Source: Gemmatimonadota bacterium
GTDB taxonomy: Bacteria > Gemmatimonadota > Gemmatimonadetes > Longimicrobiales > Gaopeijiaceae
Reading direction: 5' to 3'
Assembly (NCBI GenBank): GCA_022825135.1
Contig: JAJDYN010000004.1
Coordinates: 1-64,000 of the forward strand
Length of the DNA: 64,000 bases
Each line of letters begins with the position of its first letter. Within the stretch, counting starts at the first letter, position 1. The position numbers were made by a program, and so were the translations under genes. The notes under the pieces were generated by a model, which had not been told where the DNA came from, did not search any database, and saw only the letters and a list, made by a program, of their open reading frames with translations. This document shows positions 31,420 through 40,014 of this stretch, in pieces.

Positions 31420-34400
31420 GCCTGATCGTCCCTCGCACCGTGACCGTGGTCCCGGATGGGCGGGATGCACGTCCGGGAGTCGATGGCGATCGCGGCCGCT
31501 CCGCTCCGCTGGCCGACTTCCGGTCCGAACGCGCCTACGTGTTGCTGGGGGATCCGGGGGCGGGGAAGACGGAGGCGTTCAGGAGGGAGTGCAACGCGGA
31601 TCCGGAGAGCAAGCTCGCTACCGCACGCCGCTTCATATCGCGAAGCCTCGACCGCCATCCCGAGTGGAAGGCCGAAACGCTCTTCATCGACGGACTGGAC
31701 GAAGTCCGTGCGGGCCGGCCGGACGCACGCAGACCCATGGACCTGATCCTCGAGCGACTCGAACGCCTCGGAAGTCCCAACTTCAGACTCTCGTGCCGGG
31801 CAGCGGACTGGCTGGGACGAAACGACCTGCAGGAAATCATGGCAACCGCGGGCTACGGCAATGTGCGTGTCCTGCACCTCGAACCGCTCAGGGGCGAGGA
31901 CATCCAGCGCATCCTCGCCGACCTCGAAGTGCCGGACCCGCAGGGATTCCGGGGCGAAGCCCGTGACCGCGGCCTGGAGGGATTGCTCGGCAACCCGCAC
32001 TCGCTCGGGCTGCTGGTCAAGGCCGTGGGACGCGGCGATTGGCCCCCCGGTCGCCGCGCCACGTTCGAGAAGGCCTGCCACGCCCTGGCTCGCGAACGTA
32101 ACGATCAACACCGCGTCGGCCATCGCGCGACGCCGCTGTCGCTTGACCGGATCATGACTGCGGCCGGACACCTTTCGGCGCTTCTCCTGCTGTCCGACAA
32201 GGAGCGGGTGTCACTCGATCCATCGGAAGACCCCGAGAGCCTCTGCCTCGAAGACGTCTCCGACGGCGACCAGCCGGCACTGCTGCGGGCCCTGAAATCC
32301 AACCTGTTCCGCGGTAGCCCGGACGGCGGTTTCACGCCCCCGCACCGACAGCTGGCCGAGTTCTTGGGCGCACGCTTCCTCCACGCCCGCATCGATTCCG
32401 GGGTCCCGGCCAGCCGGGTACTCGCGCTCATGACCGGAGAAGACGGCGTGGTAGTCACCGAACTGCGCGGTCTGTCCGCGTGGCTGGCGGCCTTCGACAG
32501 ACCTTCGCGACTCTCGCTTGTCGAGACGGATCCCGTGGGGATCGCGCTGTACGGGGACGTGGGCGTTTTCCGGGGCGACGAACTTGAAGCCGTCCTGACC
32601 GCGCTTGCGGAACGGGCCGAAGAGATCAAGCCGTGGTCGTGGCCTCCGGTCGCGCTGGCATCGTTGATCGGGCAACACACGGTCCAGCTTCTTGCCGCCC
32701 ATCTCGCGGACGACGACCGGTCGGAGGGACGGCAGGCCGGTGTGAGCCTCCTGCTTTGCGGACTCGCGCATGCGAGCCGCGTCCAACCCTCCCACGACCG
32801 ATTGGAAGGAACGATCCGCGATGCGACCTGGCAGCCCCGGGTGCGCCAGTCTGCGCTGCGCGCGCTGCTCCACCACTCCGTGAATAGGGAAAACGGCGTG
32901 GCGACCATGAGGACGTTGCTCGACGACATCCGCGACGGGAGTGTCGAAGATCGCGACGGCGAGTTGCGCGGAACGCTGCTGAGCGCGCTCTATCCCGATC
33001 ACGTCGAGCCCGGTGAGATCTGGGACTACCTGTCACCGCTGCCCTCTTTCGTCGCCGGCGCCCATTATCGGTTCTGGTCCGCCCGCCTCCGCGAAGAGGC
33101 AGCCGGGAGCAAGGTGGCCACGAGAGATGTGCCGGCACTTAGGGAAGAGGTCGAACTGATCCTCACGCCGCGCAGAGCGTCGAAGCAACCGATGGGAGTG
33201 CGGGAAAAGGACGGCGAGTACCGGCTGGAAGAGAAACGAGGGGAGTCCGAGTTCATTGCTCATGTTCGAGAATGCGTGGCAGAGCTGCGGGAAGGCCGAT
33301 GTGCACCCCGCCTCCTGGATCGCATAGCCCGCGCCTATCATGACCTCTTTGTCGTGGAGCGGCTGGAAACGCCATTCAAGCGGGTCAAAGCGCTGCTCGA
33401 CGGGCATGTCGATCTGGCGGAATCGGCCATGGAGGGATTCCGGCGCGTGGTCGAGCGCGAAGACCTTCCCAGCCTGCGCGATATCATTCGTCTGAACGAA
33501 AACGGCCAAATGTCGTTATTCGCATACCCGCTCCTGGCGGGCTTGGACCGATTAAGCCCCGAAGGCCTGGATGCCCGCAAACCCGCCGAGATCACCAGAG
33601 CGGCCGCGCTCTACTACCTGACCCCACTCAGGCTTGCGGGACATCCAAAATGGTACCGCTGGGCGCTCGAATCGCATCCATCCGCGGTCGCAGAGGCAGT
33701 GGTCAAGGTGACCCGCTCGCGCATCCGGGGAAGGCGCGATTGCCTGCACCTGTGGAAACTCGCACGTGAGCCGTCTCATCGCGCGGTGGCTCGCCTGGCA
33801 GTGCCGGCGCTGCTGACAGCGTTTCCGACGCGGTGTACCGAGCCTCAGGTGGAAGCGCTGCATGAGGTGCTTCTGGCGGCGCTGAGATGGAAGCCCGAGG
33901 GGATGGTGGGGGTAATTCGGACCCGGGGAGCCAGATCCGGGATGGATGTTTCGCAGGAGGCCCTCTGGCTCGCCGCCGGACTGTTCCTTTCGCCGAAGGA
34001 ATCCCTGCAGCCTCTGGTCGAGTTCATCGAGGACGGCGAAGAGGCGCGCGTCCGACAGCTGGTCCGGTTCCTGGCGCCGGAGGGGATGCCGAAGCTGCCG
34101 ATGCAATGGGAGAGTGAGGTACTGAAGACATTGATCGAACTCCTGGGAAGTCGGTACACGCCTTGGCGACCCGTGTCGTCTCAAGTCCAGGTCCTGTCCA
34201 CCGAAACCGAGGATGGGCTGAAGGTGGAGGATCTCATAGCGCGCTGGGGCAACACCCTTGCGACCCGCACCGACCGCGATGCCTGCGACGCTCTTCAGTC
34301 GCTTGTCGACGACCCCGCCCTTGAACCGTGGCACCAGCGACTCTCCGGTGCGCGCGCCAAGCAGGTAGTCACCAGGCGCAACGCCACCTTCGCGGCCCCG

Positions 34401-34985
34401 GAACTCGAGGCGGTCCAGGGAACCCTTGCCAACGACCGACCCGCCAATCCGGTCGACCTGGCCGCGCTGGTGGCCGACAAACTCGAACTTCTCGCCAAGG
34501 AGATCAGTCACGGCAATACCGACGACTGGCAGCCGTATTGGAGCGAAGACGACTACGGTCGACCGATTCGGCCCAAGCGCGAGGAATCATGCTCCAAGGC
34601 GCTGGTGACAGCTCTCCGAAGACTCCTTCCCGAGGGAGTGCGGGTCGACCGCGAAGCTGTGCACGCCCGGGACAAGAGGGCGGACATCCGTGTCTGGTTC
34701 GGAGGCCACGCGGTCCCCGTGGAAGTAAAGAAAGAATCCCACCGCGACCTCTGGCGGGCCGTCGCCAACCAACTCACGGCGAAGTACACGATCGATCCGG
34801 CCTCGTCCGGGTTCGGCATCTATCTCGTCCTGTGGTTCGGACTCGGGAGAATGCCTGTCCCCCCTATCGGACGCCGTCCAAAGACGCCGGAGTCGCTGCG
34901 ACAGCGGCTCGAAGAGCAACTGACGGGCCCCTATCGGCACAAAGTCCGGGTGATCGTGATCGATGTCAGTGGTTCCAGCTCCTGA
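31416..34985 (+). CDS. Large NACHT/STAND-type NTPase with C-terminal PD-(D/E)xK-like nuclease motif
   Basis: The 1189-residue protein starts at a GTG overlapping the previous stop, with GGAGGGGG well placed. Walker A is LLGDPGAGKTEAF (about residues 44-56) and Walker B is the NACHT-like LFIDGLDEV (89-97), then NFRLSCRAADWLG as the sensor region. Residues about 250-1000 are helical, HEAT-like repeats (for example ATWQPRVRQSALRALLHHS). The C-terminus has Asp1090 and Glu1103-Val-Lys1105 in RADIRVWFGGHAVPVEVKK, a PD-(D/E)xK pattern followed by DLWRAVANQLTAKYTID. This resembles a STAND immune sensor with a nuclease effector, but the effector is C-terminal. Antiphage function is inference; no family name was recognised. 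Confidence 0.75.
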   Translation: MSLIVPRTVTVVPDGRDARPGVDGDRGRSAPLADFRSERAYVLLGDPGAGKTEAFRRECNADPESKLATARRFISRSLDRHPEWKAETLFIDGLDEVRAGRPDARRPMDLILERLERLGSPNFRLSCRAADWLGRNDLQEIMATAGYGNVRVLHLEPLRGEDIQRILADLEVPDPQGFRGEARDRGLEGLLGNPHSLGLLVKAVGRGDWPPGRRATFEKACHALARERNDQHRVGHRATPLSLDRIMTAAGHLSALLLLSDKERVSLDPSEDPESLCLEDVSDGDQPALLRALKSNLFRGSPDGGFTPPHRQLAEFLGARFLHARIDSGVPASRVLALMTGEDGVVVTELRGLSAWLAAFDRPSRLSLVETDPVGIALYGDVGVFRGDELEAVLTALAERAEEIKPWSWPPVALASLIGQHTVQLLAAHLADDDRSEGRQAGVSLLLCGLAHASRVQPSHDRLEGTIRDATWQPRVRQSALRALLHHSVNRENGVATMRTLLDDIRDGSVEDRDGELRGTLLSALYPDHVEPGEIWDYLSPLPSFVAGAHYRFWSARLREEAAGSKVATRDVPALREEVELILTPRRASKQPMGVREKDGEYRLEEKRGESEFIAHVRECVAELREGRCAPRLLDRIARAYHDLFVVERLETPFKRVKALLDGHVDLAESAMEGFRRVVEREDLPSLRDIIRLNENGQMSLFAYPLLAGLDRLSPEGLDARKPAEITRAAALYYLTPLRLAGHPKWYRWALESHPSAVAEAVVKVTRSRIRGRRDCLHLWKLAREPSHRAVARLAVPALLTAFPTRCTEPQVEALHEVLLAALRWKPEGMVGVIRTRGARSGMDVSQEALWLAAGLFLSPKESLQPLVEFIEDGEEARVRQLVRFLAPEGMPKLPMQWESEVLKTLIELLGSRYTPWRPVSSQVQVLSTETEDGLKVEDLIARWGNTLATRTDRDACDALQSLVDDPALEPWHQRLSGARAKQVVTRRNATFAAPELEAVQGTLANDRPANPVDLAALVADKLELLAKEISHGNTDDWQPYWSEDDYGRPIRPKREESCSKALVTALRRLLPEGVRVDREAVHARDKRADIRVWFGGHAVPVEVKKESHRDLWRAVANQLTAKYTIDPASSGFGIYLVLWFGLGRMPVPPIGRRPKTPESLRQRLEEQLTGPYRHKVRVIVIDVSGSSS

Positions 34986-34998
34986 CATCCCATCCTCA

Positions 34999-35439
34999 CT
35001 ACCTGCCCAGCAACCCCAACTTCGCTCTCCTCAACCGCGTCTCCGGTCGTCGAGCCGAGCGAACGTGTTCCGACAGCTGTCGGCGCCGGGCCGGACTGAA
35101 GCCCTCCCAGACGCTCCGCGCGCTGGGATCCGAGGCGATCAGGGCGGATAACTCGTCAGGTGGCGCCGTCGAAGCCAGCCGGAGTTGCAGGCGTACCCGG
35201 TCACCGGTGTCGACCTCAGCCGCGGAACACTGCTTTGCCGTGAGGTCGATGAACCAGCAATCCCTGGCGCCCCAGTGCTTGAGGCTCCTGCGCCCGAGAT
35301 CGACATCGTTCAGACGTGCTTCGACAACAGTCGTGCCGGCAAGCTGCCACTTCTCGACGGCGGCCGAGGGGACTACGAGGAACCGAGGCAGCCCGGGGGT
35401 CTTTCGCTCGACAACCGATTCGACAACGACCGCGCGCAT
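34999..35439 (-). CDS. DUF1905 / YdeI-OmdA family protein
   Basis: The 146-residue protein starts at an ATG with an excellent GAGGAG motif (35439); an in-frame ATG at 35490 is less likely. It has the DUF1905 barrel (FLVVPSAAVEKWQLAGTTVV, then RRSLKHWGARDCWFIDL) and the OmdA helical tail (SARSVWEGFSPARRRQLSEH, then ARRPETRLRRAK). Such proteins are called bacteriocin-protection or YdeI-like, but the role is unclear. It lies 57 bp after the third DUF4143 ATPase on the same strand and converges with the NACHT-nuclease gene at 13 bp. Confidence 0.8.
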   Translation of the reverse strand: MRAVVVESVVERKTPGLPRFLVVPSAAVEKWQLAGTTVVEARLNDVDLGRRSLKHWGARDCWFIDLTAKQCSAAEVDTGDRVRLQLRLASTAPPDELSALIASDPSARSVWEGFSPARRRQLSEHVRSARRPETRLRRAKLGLLGR

Positions 35440-35496
35440 TGCATCTCCTCTCAGATGCGCATCCTCGTCGGCGATGGCCGATCTCGGCATCCGCCG

Positions 35497-36651
35497 TCAC
35501 TCAAGCCCTTCATCGCAAGCCCGCGCCAACCCCACCGCCTCCACGCGCTCGTGCAGCCGAAAGCGGTCACCGCCGGGATGGATCACGAAGATCCGGTCGA
35601 GCTTGAGATCCGTCAGAGCCGAGTGCATCGACCGCGTCATCCTCGGAGCGCTGGTTCGCTTGAACTCCACCCCGGTCCGGCGCCCGCCATCGAAGACCAG
35701 CAGATCGATCTCGGCGCCGCGGTGGGTCGCCCAGTAGTAGCAATCCTCCCAGTCGACGGACAGAATCCGAACCACCTCGTGCATCGCGAACCCTTCCCAG
35801 GAAGCGCCCGACCCGGGGTGGCCGAGGAGTGCCGACCCGGTGTTGAGCCTCAGCAGCGAGTGCAGCAGGCCGGTATCGGTCAAGTAGACCTTCGGAGCCT
35901 TGACCTGGCGCTTCTTCAGGTTCTCGAACCAGGGCGTCAGCTTCCTCACGAGCAGAGAATCGACAAGCGCGTCGAGATAGGAGTTGACCGTTGGAGCGCT
36001 CAACCCCAGGGAACGCGCGACTTCGGCGGCGTTCCAGCGGCCGCCGTGATAGTGCGCCACCATGGTCCAGAAACGCCGTATCGTGGTGGCCGGCACGGCG
36101 ATGCCGAGCTGAGGCAGATCACGCTCGAGAAAGGTGCGGATGAAGGCGCTCCGCCACGTTGCGCTCTCCGTTTCGTCAGCCGCAAGAAACGAGAGCGGGA
36201 ATCCACCCCTGATCCACAGCCGGTCGATGAACTCGGTGCCCGTCTCGTCCGTTCGGAACGGAGGCAGCTCGTGGTAGACGATCCGGCCGGCGAGCGACTC
36301 GGACGATTGCCGCAGCAGCTCCGGGCCGGCACTGCCCAGCACCAGGAATCGGGCCCTGTTGGAAGGCCGGTCCACGAGGACGCGGAGCAGCCGGAACAGC
36401 CCTTCGGCGTGCTGCACCTCATCGATAACGACAAGGCCGTCCAGCGATTCGAGCGCGAGCTTGGGATCCGCAAAACGTGCCTCGTCGGTCGGATCTTCCA
36501 GGTCGAAGAACGTAATCCGGCCCTGCTCGCGAGCGGCCAGGCTGCGGGCCAGAGTCGTCTTGCCCACTTGCCGGGCACCCACGAGCCCGACTACGGGGAA
36601 CTGGCTCAGGAGGCGGCGGAGGCGCGCCTCGTGACGGGGTCGGGGAATCAT
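35497..36651 (-). CDS. AAA ATPase with DUF4143 domain, copy 3
   Basis: The 384-residue protein has Walker A VGLVGARQVGKTTLA, Walker B LDGLVVIDEVQHAEG and the following FLVLGSAGPELLRQSSESLA. A winged-helix part (AAEVARSLGLSAPTVNSYLD) comes next, then the DUF4143 region with KVYLTDTGLLHSLLRL. The C-terminal GAEIDLLVFDGGRRTGVEFK is a nuclease-like motif with Phe in place of the usual Val of E-V-K. It is the first gene of a likely two-gene operon with the YdeI-like gene. A 39-bp near-perfect inverted repeat starts 12 bp upstream of the ATG. Confidence 0.85.
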   Translation of the reverse strand: MIPRPRHEARLRRLLSQFPVVGLVGARQVGKTTLARSLAAREQGRITFFDLEDPTDEARFADPKLALESLDGLVVIDEVQHAEGLFRLLRVLVDRPSNRARFLVLGSAGPELLRQSSESLAGRIVYHELPPFRTDETGTEFIDRLWIRGGFPLSFLAADETESATWRSAFIRTFLERDLPQLGIAVPATTIRRFWTMVAHYHGGRWNAAEVARSLGLSAPTVNSYLDALVDSLLVRKLTPWFENLKKRQVKAPKVYLTDTGLLHSLLRLNTGSALLGHPGSGASWEGFAMHEVVRILSVDWEDCYYWATHRGAEIDLLVFDGGRRTGVEFKRTSAPRMTRSMHSALTDLKLDRIFVIHPGGDRFRLHERVEAVGLARACDEGLE

Positions 36652-36663
36652 GAAGACAACATA

Positions 36664-36702
36664 AACGGGAAAATCGAAAGCGCAACTTTCGTTTTTCCCG
36701 TT
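36664..36702. promoter_or_regulatory. 39-bp inverted repeat upstream of ATPase copy 3
   Basis: Arms of 17 bp (36664-36680 and 36686-36702) pair at 16 of 17 positions around the loop CGCAA; the outer part is AACGGGAAAA/TTTTTCCCGTT. It lies between the amidase stop (36718) and the ATPase start (36651), both on the minus strand. It could be an operator, a terminator of the amidase transcript without a long T-run, or both. Confidence 0.65.
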
Positions 36703-36717
36703 AGAAACCGCCCTCCC

Positions 36718-38412
36718 TCACACCCGCACCGTCGCCTGAAACGTCGGCGGCTGCCGCACGTTCGTCGCCTGCTCGAAGGCGTACGCGAGCCGGATCAGGG
36801 TCGCCTCGCTCCAGGCGCGGCCGCAGAGCGACATCCCGATCGGGAGCCCGTGGATGAACCCCATGGGCACCGACATGTTGGGATAGGCCGCCATGGCCGG
36901 GGGCGTCGAGCATCCGCCCCCGCCGCCGCCCGACGCGTCCAGTGGATCCTGCATGGCGGGAATCCCGGAGGTGATCCCGACGAGCGCGTCCAGCCGGTGC
37001 TCGTCCATCGCCCCGTCGATCCCCTCTTCGCGCGAGAGCCGATGGCTCGCCGCCAGCGCGTCGATGTAGCGCTGGTCGGTCAGCGGCCCGCGCTCCTGGG
37101 AACGCACATGAAGCTCCTGCCCGTAGAGGGCGAGCTCCAGGTCGGCGTTCGCCTCGTTGTATTCGATGAGTTCGGCGAGCGACTTGATCGGCGCGTCGGG
37201 ACCCAGCGAGGCGAGATAGGCGTTCAGGTCCGCCTTGAACTCGTGGTACAGCACCTCCATCTCGTACTCGTTGCCGAAGCGCAGTTCCCCGGGGAGCGTG
37301 ACCGGGTCGACCACCGTCGCGCCCTCCGCGCGCATGACGTCGAGCGCCTCCTCGAACAGCGCGTCGACGCGGCTGTCGAAGCCGGCATACTCGCGCAGCA
37401 CGCCGACCCGGGCGCCGCTGAGGCCGGCGGGGTCCAGCGCTCCGGTGTAGTCGGTGAGGAAGTTGCCCGCGCTCGCGGCCGTCAGCGGGTCGCGCGGGTC
37501 GACGCCGACCATCGTTCCGAGCATGATCGCGGCGTCGCGCACGGTGCGCGCCATCGGGCCGGTGCTGTCCTGGCTGTGGGCGATGGGGATGACGCCGCCC
37601 CGGCTGTGCAGGCCGATGGTGGGCTTGATGCCGACCAGGCAGTTGCGCGAAGACGGGCCCACGATGGAACCGTCGGTCTCCGACCCGATCGTCGCGACCG
37701 CCAGGTTGGCCGCCGCGCCCGCCCCGGACCCGGAGCTCGACCCGCCCGGGGTGCGGTCGAGCGCGTAGGGGTTCTTGCAGAAGCCGCCCCGGCCGCCGTC
37801 CCAGCCGCGGCCGCTCCAGCCCGAGGCCCCGAACTCGAACGACTTCCAGCCCGCCCACTCGCTCATGTTCGCCTTGCCGAGCAGGAGCGCGCCCGCCTCC
37901 CGCAGCCGCGCCGCTACGAAGGCGTCCTGCGGCGCGATCGACCCTGTGAGCGCCGTCGAGCCGGCGGTGGTCGTCATGCCGTCCGCGGTATCGATGTTGT
38001 CCTTCAGGAGAAGGGGGATGCCGTGCAGCGGCCCCCGCGGGCCCGAGGCCTGGAACTCGCGGTCGAGGGCGTCGGCGATCTCGAGCGCGTCCGGGTTCAC
38101 CTCGAGGACCGCGAACAGCCGCGGCCCCTGCCGGTTCAGCGCCTCGATGCGGTCGAGGTACATCTCCGTGATCGAGCGGCAGGTGTGTTCTCCCGTCCGC
38201 ATGCCCTCGTGGACCGCGTCGATCGTGATCTCGTCGAGGGCGAAATCCGGCACGCTCTCCGGGGCGCTCTGGCCCCCGGCGCCACCGCGCGCCGAACTCC
38301 CGTCGCCGTCCCCGCCGGCCTCCCCGCCCGGAACGGTGCAGCCGCCGACCGCGGCCAGAGCGCCGGCCGCCGCGCCGGTCCCGAGAAATGTGCGTCGATT
38401 CATTTCGGACAT
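36718..38412 (-). CDS. Tat-exported amidase (amidase signature family)
   Basis: The 564-residue protein starts with a twin-arginine lipoprotein signal, MNRRTFLGTGAAAGALAAVG then GC. The amidase-signature triad is visible: Lys in PLLLKDNIDTADGMTT, cis-Ser in GGSSSGSGAGAAANLAVA and nucleophile Ser in SETDGSIVGPSSRNCLVGIK. It hydrolyses amides outside the cytoplasm, unlike the tRNA-dependent GatA it resembles. GAGGTGA precedes the ATG at 38412. A second amidase lipoprotein lies at 59911. It is divergent from the Rieske gene. Confidence 0.9.
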   Translation of the reverse strand: MSEMNRRTFLGTGAAAGALAAVGGCTVPGGEAGGDGDGSSARGGAGGQSAPESVPDFALDEITIDAVHEGMRTGEHTCRSITEMYLDRIEALNRQGPRLFAVLEVNPDALEIADALDREFQASGPRGPLHGIPLLLKDNIDTADGMTTTAGSTALTGSIAPQDAFVAARLREAGALLLGKANMSEWAGWKSFEFGASGWSGRGWDGGRGGFCKNPYALDRTPGGSSSGSGAGAAANLAVATIGSETDGSIVGPSSRNCLVGIKPTIGLHSRGGVIPIAHSQDSTGPMARTVRDAAIMLGTMVGVDPRDPLTAASAGNFLTDYTGALDPAGLSGARVGVLREYAGFDSRVDALFEEALDVMRAEGATVVDPVTLPGELRFGNEYEMEVLYHEFKADLNAYLASLGPDAPIKSLAELIEYNEANADLELALYGQELHVRSQERGPLTDQRYIDALAASHRLSREEGIDGAMDEHRLDALVGITSGIPAMQDPLDASGGGGGGCSTPPAMAAYPNMSVPMGFIHGLPIGMSLCGRAWSEATLIRLAYAFEQATNVRQPPTFQATVRV

Positions 38413-38750
38413 GGGTCACCTCGTACGGTCAACTGGCCCCCGCCGGCCGCCTCCGGGAGCGTCGCGGCCGAACATCCATTTGACGGTGAGTTCGGCGTGA
38501 CGTTCAGGCAACTGGAAGCAGAGGCCATGAAGCGCCGCGACAACCCCCTGGCGCGGCACCTCTCATACGAAATCGTCGCAAAAATATGGCATTTTGTCGC
38601 AGGCGTTTGCCAAACTGCTCCTTTGGCGCGAGATTTGCAGAGTCCGTAACGGTGAAAGATGGCAGCAGTTAGCTCGGGTCAAACGAGCCTTTACGGGGAG
38701 CGCATGAGTCTGATCGGCCGCCACTCGACACGCTACCAGGGCGGAGCCGC
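38413..38750. other. Divergent control region between amidase and Rieske cluster
   Basis: No gene is seen in these 338 bp. An AT-richer patch at 38570-38640 contains two TCGCA words flanking AAAAATATGGCATTTTG and a possible -35 TTGCCA. A small GCTCG/CGAGC hairpin lies near 38676-38692. It probably holds the promoter of the four-gene cluster that starts at 38751. Confidence 0.4.
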
Positions 38751-39854
38751 ATGATCACGAGAGCCAACGGCCGGGTCCCGCACCGCATCGATGAGCTCCC
38801 GCCGTTTCCCGACGGCTGGTATTTCATCGTGACCCGCGAGACCCTGCTGAAGGAAAAGCTCATCGAGAAGACCTGGATGGGCGAGGAGATCGTCGCCTGG
38901 TGCGACGACGATGGCCGGATCTGCGTGGCCGACGCGTTCTGCCCCCACCTGGGCTCGCACCTGGGACCGACGGCCGGCGGCACCATACGGGACGGCTGCC
39001 TGGTCTGCCCCTTCCACGGCTTCACCTTCGATTCCGCCGGCCAGTGCGTCGCCACGCCCAACGCCCCGGCGCCCCGGGCCGCGAAGCTGAAGCTCTACGA
39101 GACCAGGGAGATCCTGGGCATGGTCTTCGCGTGGTGGGGCGTCGGCGGGCGAACGCCGCAGTGGGATATGCCGCGGGAGCCACCCACGGGCGCGGACTGG
39201 AGCGGGCTGGCGTTCGCCACCCTTCGCTTCCGGGGCCATCCCCAGGAGACGACCGAGAACTCCGTGGACCTGGAGCACCTGGAGTACACGCACGGTTACC
39301 ACGACGTGGAGCCGACCGCCTTTTCGATCGACGGCGCGTACCTCAGGAGCTGCTTCGACTTCAGGAACGTCCGCAGGGTCGCGGGGCTGATCGACATCGA
39401 GTCCGAGATATCGACCGTCACCCACGTCCATGGCCTGGGTTACTCCTTCGTCGAATTCCACGAGAAGGCGATCGGCATGGACTCCAGGCTGTGGGTCCTC
39501 TCGACGCCGGTCGACGGCGAGTTCGTCGAACTGAACCTGGTCAGCCAGACCCGCGAGGTCGCGAGGCCCGGACGGTACATCGTGGGTCTGGGATTCCTGC
39601 CGAAGAAGCTCCGCAACAGGCTGATGAACCGCATTCTCATTCACGAGGAGAGGCGGTTCGTGGCGCAGGACGTGGTCATCTGGGAGCGGAAGCGCTACCA
39701 GTCCCCGCCCCGCCTGTGCCGGGCCGACGGGCCCATCGGCAGGTACCGCCTGTATTGCCGCCAGTTCTATCCGCAACTGGCCATGCGGGAAAGGGGTCAA
39801 CGCCGCCAGTGGACGGACGGAGTCCGAACACGACGACTGTCCGAGCATAAATGA
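38751..39854 (+). CDS. Rieske [2Fe-2S] oxygenase, KshA/DAF-36/SdmA-like
   Basis: The 367-residue protein has a Rieske cluster site, Cys64-Pro-His66 and Cys86-Pro-Phe-His89. The mononuclear iron site in ENSVDLEHLEYTHGYHD supplies His176 and His181 plus a distal acid. The layout is that of the oxygenase component of steroid 9-alpha-hydroxylase (KshA), cholesterol 7-desaturase (DAF-36/Neverland) and the bacterial sterol C-4 demethylase SdmA. A separate reductase would be needed. It is the first of four same-strand genes whose enzyme classes all act on sterols. Substrate is inference. Confidence 0.85.
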   Translation: MITRANGRVPHRIDELPPFPDGWYFIVTRETLLKEKLIEKTWMGEEIVAWCDDDGRICVADAFCPHLGSHLGPTAGGTIRDGCLVCPFHGFTFDSAGQCVATPNAPAPRAAKLKLYETREILGMVFAWWGVGGRTPQWDMPREPPTGADWSGLAFATLRFRGHPQETTENSVDLEHLEYTHGYHDVEPTAFSIDGAYLRSCFDFRNVRRVAGLIDIESEISTVTHVHGLGYSFVEFHEKAIGMDSRLWVLSTPVDGEFVELNLVSQTREVARPGRYIVGLGFLPKKLRNRLMNRILIHEERRFVAQDVVIWERKRYQSPPRLCRADGPIGRYRLYCRQFYPQLAMRERGQRRQWTDGVRTRRLSEHK

Positions 39855-40014
39855 GCCTGGCGATCTCCACCCCGATCGCGTCCCACCGCGACCGGCAGCC
39901 CACCGGAAATGCGGAAGAATCCGACCAGTATGGGCGGTCCTTGCGCGCTTCGGCGCATCGTATCAATCTAGTGGAACTTCGGACCCTCAAACTTCACGCC
40001 AGGGGAGAAGTGGG

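Noticed and set aside
35185-38649. A 1154-codon plus-strand open frame
   Set aside because: It is antisense to the YdeI-like, DUF4143 ATPase and amidase genes, all with clear motifs. Its own product has no recognisable domain and is rich in Arg, Pro and His, as GC-rich shadows are.
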